A DNA stretch of 29,487 bases, taken from Atopobium sp. UBA1382. GTDB lineage: Bacteria; Actinomycetota; Coriobacteriia; Coriobacteriales; Atopobiaceae. The position numbers were made by a program, and so were the translations under genes. Where the stretch lies: positions 6,793 through 36,279 of the forward strand of contig DBQY01000010.1 of the NCBI GenBank assembly GCA_002305805.1, written 5' to 3'. Below, piece by piece: positions 16,233 to 25,131 of the stretch (positions are counted from its first letter, which is position 1; the number at the start of each line of letters is the position of its first letter). The notes beneath the pieces are model-generated. The model made no database searches. It was not told where the DNA came from and worked only from the letters and a program-made list of their open reading frames with translations.

Positions 16233-17588
16233 ATGAGCAATGTGAAAATCTATTCAAGCATTAGATCATATGAGCGTCTTGCCCACCTGTATGACTCGGG
16301 TGAGCTCGATGACCTCTTTTCCTCAATCCGGCATACTGTCCGTCCGGGCGACCATGTCGTGCTGAAGCCCAACTTCGTCAAGGAGTCCCATATGGAGCGA
16401 CCTGACGAGTGGATTCAGATAGTCACGAACGGGGAGCTCATCCGATGCGCGCTCGACTCAGTGGCACAGTCGCTGGGTGGATCAGGAAGAATATCCGTAA
16501 TTGATGCCCCTCAGACCGACTCGGACTACGACAGAATCGTCCAGCGGGTTCGGCTGCCCGAGATAATCTCCGACATCCGTAATAAGTATAGCGGTCTGGA
16601 TATAGAGCACTTCGACATCAGAGAGGAGCGCTGGTTCTACAGGGATGGAATCATCACGAGCAAGCGCAAGCTTCCGGGCGACCCGCTCGGGTACACCGAG
16701 GTGGATTTAGGTACAGATAGCTTCTTCACGGACAAGCCAAACAAGGAATACTACGGCGCAGACTACGATAGGAGCGAGACATCCCGGTATCACGACGAGA
16801 AGCACAACATATATGTGATGTCGAACACAGTTCTTGATGCGGACGTGTTCATCAACCTCCCAAAGCTCAAGACGCACAAGCTGGGGGGGATGACGTGCTG
16901 CTTGAAGAACATCGTGGGTGCGTGCGTGATCAAAAACTCTCTCCCTCACTACACGCTCGGATCACCGGATGATCAGGGTGACCAGTTCGAGGGTTCCAGC
17001 GAGAAGACTAAGGCCGAGGGGCATCTCAAAGTCCTTGCTGGGAGCATACTCAAGCACAAGATACCTCTGATCAACTACCCCTTTATCGCACTAAAAAAGA
17101 TAGCAGGAGTATTCTTGGGATCGACCTTATCTGAGACGGTCCGGAACGGATCCTGGTACGGTAACGACACGATATGGCGCACCACGCTCGATCTCAACCG
17201 CATCCTTCTCTATGCGGACAAGCAGGGCAAGATGCGGGACGTTCCCCAGAGGCGATACCTCGCATTTGTAGATGCTATTGTTGCAGGAGAGGGCAACGGC
17301 CCGATGGCTGCCGACTCAAAGGATTGTGGGGTGCTGATCGCCGGCGACAACCCCGTGGAGGTAGACTTCGCTTGCGCACGACTCATGGGATTCGATTGGG
17401 AGAAGATTCCGACGGTCCGGCATGGGTTCGACGACATGCGCTGGCGCCTCGTTAGCCGTCAGCCATACGAGGTCACAATTTCTTCCAACGATGCGCGCTG
17501 GAATAAGCTTGTGCTTGATATCGATGCAGGTGACACCCTTGGCTTTCATCCTCACTTTGGATGGAGAGGTCACGTGGAGTTGAGCTAA
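16233..17588 (+). CDS. DUF362 domain protein
   Basis: A 451-residue protein with the DUF362 core: VVLKPNFVKE near residue 45, and the hallmark LPKLKTHKLGGMTCCLKN followed by IVGACV (209 onwards). FVDAIVAGEGNGPM and NPVEVDFACARLMGFDW come later, as in other members. The biochemical role is not settled. Many members carry iron-sulfur motifs, but no C-terminal 4Fe-4S ferredoxin cysteines are seen here. AGGTGA sits about five bases before the ATG. It sits between the PaaK-like gene and a glycosyltransferase with gaps of 3-4 nt, so it is probably a working part of the sugar-modification set. GC content starts to fall in this gene. Confidence 0.85.
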   Translation: MSNVKIYSSIRSYERLAHLYDSGELDDLFSSIRHTVRPGDHVVLKPNFVKESHMERPDEWIQIVTNGELIRCALDSVAQSLGGSGRISVIDAPQTDSDYDRIVQRVRLPEIISDIRNKYSGLDIEHFDIREERWFYRDGIITSKRKLPGDPLGYTEVDLGTDSFFTDKPNKEYYGADYDRSETSRYHDEKHNIYVMSNTVLDADVFINLPKLKTHKLGGMTCCLKNIVGACVIKNSLPHYTLGSPDDQGDQFEGSSEKTKAEGHLKVLAGSILKHKIPLINYPFIALKKIAGVFLGSTLSETVRNGSWYGNDTIWRTTLDLNRILLYADKQGKMRDVPQRRYLAFVDAIVAGEGNGPMAADSKDCGVLIAGDNPVEVDFACARLMGFDWEKIPTVRHGFDDMRWRLVSRQPYEVTISSNDARWNKLVLDIDAGDTLGFHPHFGWRGHVELS

Positions 17589-17591
17589 CGC

Positions 17592-18725
17592 ATGAAAATC
17601 GTACAAATCAACGCATACGGTTACGGCTCGACTGGAACCCTTATGAGGCAGGCTCATCAGCGATATCTCAACGATGGGGTGGACTCCTATATTGCTTGGT
17701 CGCGCGGGCCAAAGCCACAAGGTGAGAGAGAATATCAAATTGGCAGCATCCTTGATGTCTACGTCCACGCGGGTTTGCATAGGTTGCTAGGACTTGGGGG
17801 GCTCATTGGGTCGAAGCGTGCGACTGAAGACCTTGTGAGATGGCTAAAAGAGGTCGACCCCGATGTAATTCATCTCCATAATTTACATGGATATACGATT
17901 AATCTACCAGTCCTGTTTGACTATCTCGCATGTTGTGGAAAAGAAATACGATGGACACTGCATGACTGTTGGGCGTTCACCGGCCATTGTGGATATTTTA
18001 CTTATGTCGGCTGCAGTCAATGGCAAACAGGCTGTGGATGCTCCGGACGATGCCCTCAAGCGCATCTGGACCCCAAGACTATCGCGGGGACCTGTGCGGT
18101 TAAGTACAGCTGGATGAAAAAGAATGAATTATTTAATTCGATTGATCAAATCAAAATCATAACACCCTCTCGTTGGCTAGCTAAACTGGTCAATAACAGT
18201 TATTTAAATAAGCATCAGGTCGATGTTGTCCGTAACGTTATCGATCAAACAGTGTTTTACCCCACATCGAGCGATTTAAGGAATCGTTACGACCTCACTG
18301 GTAAATTCATCATTTTGGGAGTTGCGGCTCCATGGTCCGCTAGGAAAGGACTAGGCGATTTCATAAATTTGTCGCATTTACTCGATGAACGTTTCAAGAT
18401 TGTTCTGATTGGGCTAAACGAGCGACAAAGGAAATCGTTGCCGGAAAGTATACTAGGTCTCGGCCGAACTAACAGTCAGCGGGAACTTGCAGAATGGTAT
18501 ACCGTCGCTGATGTGTTCGCACATTTAAGCTATGAGGATAACTACCCAACTGTTGTTTTGGAAGCACGTGCGTGTGGGACCCCAGTTGTTGCATATGATG
18601 CTTGCGGAACCCCCGAGGCGGCTGGGACGGGCGCAACGTTAGTAGCACCGGGTGATGTTGCAGCGGTGAGCTCAGCAATCAAAGGATATATTAAGGATGA
18701 AAATGAGCAATTTAATCAATATTAA
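17592..18725 (+). CDS. Glycosyltransferase family 4, WcaC-like
   Basis: A 377-residue GT-B glycosyltransferase. The N-terminus MKIVQINAYGYGSTGTL, VIHLHNLHGY and the motif TLHDCWAFTGHC (122-133) followed by a Cys-rich stretch to about residue 155 are typical of the WcaC-like GT4 branch of polysaccharide clusters. The C-terminal half has GVAAPWSARKG and the donor-site ARACGTPVVAYDACGTPEA. The cluster of about eight cysteines in the middle is notable and could bind metal or form disulfides, but this is untested. Codons shift to more A/T-ending here, marking the start of the low-GC block. The 3' end overlaps the acyltransferase start by about 23 nt. Confidence 0.9.
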   Translation: MKIVQINAYGYGSTGTLMRQAHQRYLNDGVDSYIAWSRGPKPQGEREYQIGSILDVYVHAGLHRLLGLGGLIGSKRATEDLVRWLKEVDPDVIHLHNLHGYTINLPVLFDYLACCGKEIRWTLHDCWAFTGHCGYFTYVGCSQWQTGCGCSGRCPQAHLDPKTIAGTCAVKYSWMKKNELFNSIDQIKIITPSRWLAKLVNNSYLNKHQVDVVRNVIDQTVFYPTSSDLRNRYDLTGKFIILGVAAPWSARKGLGDFINLSHLLDERFKIVLIGLNERQRKSLPESILGLGRTNSQRELAEWYTVADVFAHLSYEDNYPTVVLEARACGTPVVAYDACGTPEAAGTGATLVAPGDVAAVSSAIKGYIKDENEQFNQY

Positions 18726-19251
18726 TAAAGTATTCGGAAAAGCTTATGTTGGGATTCTAAAATTCATAGGACGCTTTAACATGCCCTGGTACTTAGACAG
18801 GTATGTAAAATGGCTAAGATATCATGGCATGGATATCCAGGGAAACCCCCAGTACATCGCAACGACGGCCCATTTTGACGGTGGAAGCTTCTCACGTATA
18901 CATATTGGAGACAAGACGGTCATATCCGGTGAAGTGGAGTTCATCTGCCACGACTACTCAATCTCGCGAGCGTTAGAGGCATTGGGCGAGGACATGACCT
19001 TGGAGGCATATTTCCAGCGCGACATTCGCGTGGGCTCGAATTGCTTCATCGGTTTTCGAAGTGTTCTACTTCCTGGTGCATCGATTGGTGATAACTGCAT
19101 TGTTGGTGCCGGCTCTGTCGTCCGTGGAAAAGTCGAGGACAACTCCATTATTGCTGGGAATCCTGCGATGCCGATTGGCAACACCCTTGAATGGGGATGT
19201 CGGCATCTAGAGAAGTCTGACTATAAACGAAACGTCTGCAGGACACATTAA
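18703..19251 (+). CDS. Hexapeptide-repeat acyltransferase (O-acetyltransferase)
   Basis: A 182-residue left-handed beta-helix acyltransferase, likely O-acetylating a sugar of the repeat unit from acetyl-CoA. It contains ICHDYSIS with the presumed catalytic His83, and hexapeptide repeats from about 107 to 153 (IRVGSNCFIG, ASIGDNCIVGAGSVV, NSIIAGNPA). The ATG at 18703 is preferred because AAGGA lies five bases upstream; the ATG at 18697 overlaps that site. Both starts lie inside the end of the glycosyltransferase gene. The next gene starts one base after the stop. Serine acetyltransferase-like or sugar N-acyltransferase roles cannot be excluded. Confidence 0.87.
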   Translation: MSNLININKVFGKAYVGILKFIGRFNMPWYLDRYVKWLRYHGMDIQGNPQYIATTAHFDGGSFSRIHIGDKTVISGEVEFICHDYSISRALEALGEDMTLEAYFQRDIRVGSNCFIGFRSVLLPGASIGDNCIVGAGSVVRGKVEDNSIIAGNPAMPIGNTLEWGCRHLEKSDYKRNVCRTH

Positions 19252-19252
19252 T

Positions 19253-21274
19253 ATGCATCGAAGTAATTTCAAATATGAGGATGTCTGTAGACTGATCAAC
19301 TCAAGCGACACGATCTCCTTTGATATTTTTGACACGCTCGTAAGCCGCTCCGTCTTGAAGCCTCAAGACCTCTTTCTTGACAAGCGATTTGGAATAACGG
19401 GTCTCTCGAGCGAAAAGTATCAAAGAATCAGAATGCGTGCAGAACGATTAGCTCGTACAGGTGGTGCAAGTCGAGGAGTCGAAGACACCTGTTTGTTCAA
19501 GATTTATGAGCAGATGGCCCTAGTTATCGGCAAGCAATCTGCCGATGCGTGTATGGACATCGAAATCGATCTGGAGAAGAAGACTTGCTACCCTAATTCT
19601 GTTGGACAGTTCCTATACGAATACTCCTTGAGCCTTGGAAAACGAATCATTGCGGTGAGCGATATGTATCTCCCCGCCGATATCCTATCCGACATTTTAA
19701 AAAAATGTGGCTATACAAATATCTCTAAAATTTATGTCTCTTCAGAAATTGGTAAGACCAAAGCATCTGGCAATATTTGGCCTCTTGTACTAAGGCGGGA
19801 ACAATGCGAGCGCTCAAGTATTATCCATATTGGAGATAACCGTCGTTCGGACTTTGAACGTCCTCAAGAATGCGGGATTGCGGCGTACCTTCTATCCAAT
19901 GAACCTTTTGAGCCATACTATAAGATGACAAAATATCAGCGGCGTCAAGAAGGAATGAAGAAATTAGCTCACTTCATTGAGTCAACGAGGCCGCCTCAAG
20001 CTAGCGACGCTTTCGATATTGGATATGGCTGTTTGGGACCTGCTCTTGTCGGTTTTTCGCTGTGGCTGAACCGTCACTCACAAGAGCAAAACTGCGAGAA
20101 ACTTGTCTTTTTGTCTAGGGATGGATATATAATTAGAAAAATATATAATACTATTTTTCCGGAAGACATAGATAAAACAACATATCTGCATGCCTCTCGG
20201 CGCGCTTTAATCGTCCCGTCGCTCAATGAGGACGCTTCATTATGTCACGTTCTTTCTGTTATGCCTCTTAGCACGCATACCACAGTATCAAACTTCTTGC
20301 TAAAGCTTGGAATAGAGCCAGAGAGTGTCAGCGACTGGATGCAGAAGTGTGGATTTAGTGCTGACGACGTGCTCATCACAGAGAGACTGCAGCAGGATAA
20401 CGACTTTATCCGGTTCTATGAGGGTCTTCAAACAGGCATATCTATGAGGGCGCAAAGCGAACATCGCGCCCTCATATCTTATCTGACTCAGGAACAACTA
20501 ATTGGAAAGCATTTTGGAATTGTCGATATCGGTTGGTGGGGCAGAATGCAGCATGCGCTCTGTCAAAACATCGCTGGTGTATCTGACAATACATTCGTTT
20601 CTGGATTTTATATGGGTGTCAGAGGGGATGGCGTGGGCGTGCCCCGCCTAGCGAATGATTGCGGAATGATGGGCTATTTGTTCTCTCCGACCCATGATAG
20701 ACGCTTTTCCGCATATGAAGACGCATTTAACGGGCTTTTTGAGCTGTTTCTTACCGCGCCTGAGGGAAGTGTGCATCGTTACGTCATTGATTCCAAAGGA
20801 ACGGCGCATGCAGAGCTCTTTGAAAATGAGTATGACGGAACGAGTGCCGCGGCATTGATTGGGGATATACATAAGGGTGCCCTCTCGTTTGCACGAAGTG
20901 TCCTGTACAACAAACGCCTTCTTGACGAGGAAGTATTTGACTCTGGTGTCACATTCGCGCTGTTGTCCTCTATTGGGCTTAATCCTTCTCCCTCAATAGT
21001 GGGAACGTTTCGCAATGTAGAGTTCATAGATGGGGATAGCTACTCCCTTGTCCCTGATGTTCCCTATATAGATGGACACGTTGCGTTGAACCAATTCTTA
21101 ACAGATTTTCACCATTCGGTTTGGCGGCCAGCCGTTCTGCAAGAGTTCGTGCGCTACCGTCTGCCTGCTGGAAGGCTGTATGCGGCCTTGCTCTGGGCAA
21201 AGGCGATTCTGCTGCACTACGTCTCCGTATCGAAGCGCTTGCTTAAGGGGAGGCGCTATGCAGTTTCGCAGTAA
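19253..21274 (+). CDS. Large HAD-domain protein of polysaccharide clusters (COG5610-like)
   Basis: A 673-residue protein. Residues about 20-215 form a HAD-like domain with motif I SFDIFDTLV (Asp24), AVSDMYLP as motif II region and HIGDNRRSDFERP as motif IV. The residue two after the nucleophile is Phe rather than the Asp of typical HAD phosphatases, as I recall for this family, so phosphatase activity is doubtful. The remaining ~450 residues form a second region with FLSRDGYIIRKIY and GIVDIGWWGRMQ, repeatedly seen with the HAD part in glycan loci but without a firm function. A glycosyl or phosphoryl transfer role is possible. It starts one base after the acyltransferase stop and overlaps wzy by 17 nt. 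Confidence 0.8.
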   Translation: MHRSNFKYEDVCRLINSSDTISFDIFDTLVSRSVLKPQDLFLDKRFGITGLSSEKYQRIRMRAERLARTGGASRGVEDTCLFKIYEQMALVIGKQSADACMDIEIDLEKKTCYPNSVGQFLYEYSLSLGKRIIAVSDMYLPADILSDILKKCGYTNISKIYVSSEIGKTKASGNIWPLVLRREQCERSSIIHIGDNRRSDFERPQECGIAAYLLSNEPFEPYYKMTKYQRRQEGMKKLAHFIESTRPPQASDAFDIGYGCLGPALVGFSLWLNRHSQEQNCEKLVFLSRDGYIIRKIYNTIFPEDIDKTTYLHASRRALIVPSLNEDASLCHVLSVMPLSTHTTVSNFLLKLGIEPESVSDWMQKCGFSADDVLITERLQQDNDFIRFYEGLQTGISMRAQSEHRALISYLTQEQLIGKHFGIVDIGWWGRMQHALCQNIAGVSDNTFVSGFYMGVRGDGVGVPRLANDCGMMGYLFSPTHDRRFSAYEDAFNGLFELFLTAPEGSVHRYVIDSKGTAHAELFENEYDGTSAAALIGDIHKGALSFARSVLYNKRLLDEEVFDSGVTFALLSSIGLNPSPSIVGTFRNVEFIDGDSYSLVPDVPYIDGHVALNQFLTDFHHSVWRPAVLQEFVRYRLPAGRLYAALLWAKAILLHYVSVSKRLLKGRRYAVSQ

Positions 21275-22649
21275 TCAACGGATTGGCTCATATCAAGTTG
21301 CTCGCGCAGCCTCTCCTATTCGAACGCTCTCTGTTTTCAATCTTTTTATTATATCGTTGCTGCTAGTTACTGCGTGGATGAGCGCGGAGACCGGAATAGA
21401 TCGCGGAGCGAACATTCTGTATCCCGCGATTTTGATACTGTTGGGAATAATTAATATAACATCATATTGGCAGTATAGCCACCAGCTGCTTACCCCCCTG
21501 TCGATCTTCTCTGCTGTATGGCTCATCGCGATTCCTGCTACGGCGGGTCCTTTTCCCCTAATGCAGGCTATGACAATGGTCCAGTGGCGAATGTGTCTCA
21601 TCTTCGACTGGATGTTCATGCTCTCATCAACAATCTTTTATATTCCAATCAAATATTTAGAGAATCAATCAAAGAATGTTATAACTTATTCGAGAATTAC
21701 GATTAAGTTCCTTGCTCTACTTGTGTTGGTTTCGGCGGTATCCACAACCATAGATGCCGTTATACACGGGGGTTTTATCGCTTTCTCCGACGATGTTGCA
21801 ACCGTCCGTTATAGGGAATCCTTTCCAGGCTATAGCCTACTTCGCGCTATTGGAAATCTCGGCGTCGTTTTGTTCTCGTTCGACAAGAGATATCGCAAAA
21901 CCCCAGTATTCGCGCTCTCGACGCTGCTAATGATTGCAGTCAATCTATCAATTGGTGTTCGCTTTTCAATTTTTGTGCTGGCAGTTTCGCTCGTTTCGTC
22001 CATGGCAGACGAGGGCATAAGCCGCAAAATGGCCATCAGAGTGGCAGCCATTGGAATAGTTGGTGGCATCGCTGCGTTTAGCTTGATTTCGCTAATCCGA
22101 GACGTTAGTGACAGCATCAATGAGTTTTACATTTCCACAGGGTTATATCATGGCAGTATAGAAGAGGTGTCTTCAACCGAACTATTTCGCTATCTCGGAT
22201 ATTCCCAACGATTAATGGAAGCATATGTACAGAGCGGTCAGGCGGGGATAACGCACGGGATGTATACTTTGGCGCCATTACTTGGCCTCCTTCAGCTTCC
22301 CTTTAATCCTCCAGACCTAATAATGATTTATGGATATAACGCTACGAATACGATTGGCTACCTTTACCGAGATTTTGGTGAGTTATGGCCTCTAGCGGCC
22401 TTTGTCTGGTCTTCTATTATTAATCTTATATATAGAATGAACATACAGCGAAGGACAGTATTCAGCAAGTACTGCAGCGTCGTTGCCCTTACTGTTCTTA
22501 CCCTGAGCTTCTATACATACATTCACTCCTTGTCATACTGGATAACGTATTTTCCTGTTGTGCTTTTTGTGGGCCATCTAATTCTGGGCAATAGATGGAG
22601 AGACTCCTCTAGTCAAGAAACACTCAAGACGATAAAGGACGACATATGA
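21258..22649 (+). CDS. wzy: Wzy-type polysaccharide polymerase
   Basis: A 463-residue, very hydrophobic protein with roughly a dozen transmembrane segments and a larger soluble stretch (SVSDSINEFYISTGLYHG and following, about residues 295-325) before the last helices, the layout of O-antigen/capsule repeat-unit polymerases. Sequence motifs are weak in this family, so the call rests on topology and on being the only polytopic protein here other than the flippase. The ATG at 21258 has AGGGGAGG five bases upstream; extending to 21180 would run in the coding part of the previous gene. Its stop overlaps the pyruvyl transferase start (ATGA). It would join lipid-linked repeat units outside the membrane. 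Confidence 0.8.
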   Translation: MQFRSNQRIGSYQVARAASPIRTLSVFNLFIISLLLVTAWMSAETGIDRGANILYPAILILLGIINITSYWQYSHQLLTPLSIFSAVWLIAIPATAGPFPLMQAMTMVQWRMCLIFDWMFMLSSTIFYIPIKYLENQSKNVITYSRITIKFLALLVLVSAVSTTIDAVIHGGFIAFSDDVATVRYRESFPGYSLLRAIGNLGVVLFSFDKRYRKTPVFALSTLLMIAVNLSIGVRFSIFVLAVSLVSSMADEGISRKMAIRVAAIGIVGGIAAFSLISLIRDVSDSINEFYISTGLYHGSIEEVSSTELFRYLGYSQRLMEAYVQSGQAGITHGMYTLAPLLGLLQLPFNPPDLIMIYGYNATNTIGYLYRDFGELWPLAAFVWSSIINLIYRMNIQRRTVFSKYCSVVALTVLTLSFYTYIHSLSYWITYFPVVLFVGHLILGNRWRDSSSQETLKTIKDDI

Positions 22650-23743
22650 ATGTATCGGTAATTACTCTTGTTAGAATTCATAACTATGGCTCAGTCCTCC
22701 AGGCGTACGCTACATCGCGTCTCATTGAGCTACTTGGTCATACGCCATCATTCGTAGATCTGGTTGCAACAAATGGGGGCCGCTTATCTACATTACGGGA
22801 TAATCTTGACGCACGAGGCTTGAGAGGGGCTAGGCGGATTGCATACTACTTAGCTTGGAACGTAAATTGGCTAGTCCAAGAGAGGGTGTTTGGCACCTTT
22901 GTCAACAAAAGGCTTGCATTCGGCGCTAGATACCATACAGTTGCTGAGCTGTATCGTAATCCACCCTCCGCCGACATATATCTTTCGGGGAGTGACATGC
23001 TGTGGAGCACGAAACTAAATAAAGGTCATGAACAGAAGCAGTTTTATTTAGACTGGGCGCCAGAGGGAAAAAAACGCATTGCATATGCTGCCAGTATCGG
23101 AGAAGAAGAGATACCAAAAGAAGAACAAGACTTCTTAGCTCCTCTGCTTGGCAGATATGACTATATAAGTATGCGAGAGCGATCCGGAGTCTCCCTTCTA
23201 AAGAAAATGGGGATTGATTCTGTAAACGTGCTGGATCCTACGCTTGCGCTTCCAAAAGATGAATGGCTGAAGTTAATATCCGGAATGCCCCGTAGAAGAC
23301 CATATTTACTCGTATATTTCTTGCACGAGCACGAGAAGGTGTTTGCCCAGGCGGTACAGTATGCACGACAGCGCGGTCTGGATGTTGTTCGAATTGCGTT
23401 TCAGCCGAAGAAGCGGCCATATGATGATAAAATTGAATTAATGCCATCGATTGGTCGCTTCTTGGCCCTGTTCGCATTTGCAAGCTATGTTGTTACTGAC
23501 TCATTTCACGGCACAGCATTTTCCTTAATATTCGAAAGAGAGTTTTTATGTACAGATCCCCCGCGATATAGGACAAGGCTGGATAGCATTCTTGAAATTA
23601 CCGGTTTGGAAGATCGGGTTATACGAGATTACGACCGGCCTATCGAGAGCTACCAAGGAATCGACTATGCCCCTGTTAATATACGCCTAGAAGAAGAAAG
23701 AGCCCGTTCAAGTAGGTTCTTAATGAGCGCGCTCAGAATATAA
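22646..23743 (+). CDS. Polysaccharide pyruvyl transferase family protein
   Basis: A 365-residue enzyme of the CsaB/WcaK/EpsO family, which adds pyruvate ketals from phosphoenolpyruvate to sugars. Markers are the N-terminal RIHNYGSVLQAYA, YLSGSDMLW (Gly115-Asp117) in the middle, KRIAYAASIG, YDYISMRERSG, VLDPTLAL, and the C-terminal VTDSFHGTAFSLIF (His288), all typical of the GT-B-like fold. Pyruvylation would add negative charge to the polymer. It overlaps wzy by 4 nt and the flippase start by 1 nt. A few family members act differently, so the substrate stays open. Confidence 0.9.
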   Translation: MNVSVITLVRIHNYGSVLQAYATSRLIELLGHTPSFVDLVATNGGRLSTLRDNLDARGLRGARRIAYYLAWNVNWLVQERVFGTFVNKRLAFGARYHTVAELYRNPPSADIYLSGSDMLWSTKLNKGHEQKQFYLDWAPEGKKRIAYAASIGEEEIPKEEQDFLAPLLGRYDYISMRERSGVSLLKKMGIDSVNVLDPTLALPKDEWLKLISGMPRRRPYLLVYFLHEHEKVFAQAVQYARQRGLDVVRIAFQPKKRPYDDKIELMPSIGRFLALFAFASYVVTDSFHGTAFSLIFEREFLCTDPPRYRTRLDSILEITGLEDRVIRDYDRPIESYQGIDYAPVNIRLEEERARSSRFLMSALRI

Positions 23744-25128
23744 TGAGATTGAATATGAATTTGCAATTTTCAGAAATAAAGCAATTCATTAAATCATCTG
23801 GCATTTTTCTTATCGGGAACGTAGTGTCAAAAGCAGCGATGGTAGTTCTCCTTCCGCTGTATACGAACTACATCTCCGCCGATGATTTAGGTTACTACGA
23901 TCTTTCCGTTACGTGCATCACCCTAATTGCAACAGCCATGTATTTCGAGATTTGGACTGTCGCGCTCCGCTATATGTATACTGGAGTCGACGGGGGTCCT
24001 GACCTCGAAGCTATCAGATGCTGTGGCATCATCTTCTGTATGTCGACGGTTCCGTACGCAATGCTTTGTACGGCAGCAATTCTATTTGACGTGGTTCCGT
24101 TTGCTGTCCTCATCTTTTTGTACGGGATATCAATGAACTTAGCCAATTTCGCGGCATTTCTCTCACGTGGGCTAGGGCACAACATAGAATTCGCTGTTTC
24201 TGGCGTAATAAATACCGGAGTGACGATATTCCTGAACGTTGTCTTCATTGCTGCGTTGCGCTTTCCATATCCAGCATTATATATTGCTGGTGCGATAGGC
24301 TGCCTAACACAGTTTCTTTATCTGATGCTCCGTCTCCACTTGCCTCAATTTCTTCGGGGGCCAATTCCGTCACATGAATGCGTAACAAAGGTTTTAATCT
24401 ACGCGCTCCCTCTGTGTGTCAATTCAACTGCGTTTTGGCTCCAGACCTCGTTTGGCAAAGTTGTCCTGAACATGATGTTTGGTGATTCTGCAAACGGAAT
24501 CTATTCCATCGGATCAAAGTTTTCCGTCGCCCTTTCGCTGCTAACGGGGTGCTTTACTTATGCGTGGCAGGACTTAGCATTCTCGCATGGCAGCGACTCA
24601 CAGGGCGGGGGATTCTATACAAGAGCGGTTGGCCTGTATACGTGTCTGATTGCATTGGGCGCAGCAGGACTGCTTCCGCTTATTAAACTTGTGTTTCCCC
24701 TGTTGGTCTCCGAGGGGTATTCGTCGGCGGCAAGCACGATTCCTCTTTTTATCGTTGTTGCGTCGCTAAGCGCAGTTTCTACGTTTATTGGAAATATATT
24801 CTATGCAGTCGACGAAACGAAGACCATTTTCTATTCTGCCTTACTTGCCGCGACGGTCAATGTTCTTTTGTCTTGGCCGTTGATACACTTCTTTGGAATC
24901 AACGGTGTAAACCTTGCAACTTCAATCGGATTTGCGATTGGCATTGTTTATCGAGTATTCAGATTAAAAGATGCCGCTGGACTGCGATTCGAAAAACGAG
25001 TGATTCTCAGCTTCGCTCCGCTGGCGCTTTCCTGTGTCCTTTTCATTTTTGGTTCGATTCAACTCAATGCCGCCTTTTTTGTCGTCTTTGTCTCAGTTGG
25101 CGTAGGTCTATGGATTAAGAAAAGGTGA
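23743..25128 (+). CDS. wzx: Wzx-type repeat-unit flippase
   Basis: A 461-residue MOP-superfamily membrane protein with 12-14 predicted helices. The N-terminal FIKSSGIFLIGNVVSKAAMVVLLPLYTNYIS is typical of polysaccharide flippases, and GDSANGIYSIGSKFS in the second half is a common Wzx motif. It should carry the undecaprenyl-linked repeat unit across the membrane for Wzy. The start ATG overlaps the pyruvyl transferase stop (TAATG); the ATG at 23755 is a possible alternative. Low GC as in its neighbours. Transport specificity cannot be judged. Confidence 0.9.
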   Translation: MRLNMNLQFSEIKQFIKSSGIFLIGNVVSKAAMVVLLPLYTNYISADDLGYYDLSVTCITLIATAMYFEIWTVALRYMYTGVDGGPDLEAIRCCGIIFCMSTVPYAMLCTAAILFDVVPFAVLIFLYGISMNLANFAAFLSRGLGHNIEFAVSGVINTGVTIFLNVVFIAALRFPYPALYIAGAIGCLTQFLYLMLRLHLPQFLRGPIPSHECVTKVLIYALPLCVNSTAFWLQTSFGKVVLNMMFGDSANGIYSIGSKFSVALSLLTGCFTYAWQDLAFSHGSDSQGGGFYTRAVGLYTCLIALGAAGLLPLIKLVFPLLVSEGYSSAASTIPLFIVVASLSAVSTFIGNIFYAVDETKTIFYSALLAATVNVLLSWPLIHFFGINGVNLATSIGFAIGIVYRVFRLKDAAGLRFEKRVILSFAPLALSCVLFIFGSIQLNAAFFVVFVSVGVGLWIKKR

Positions 25129-25131
25129 CGC

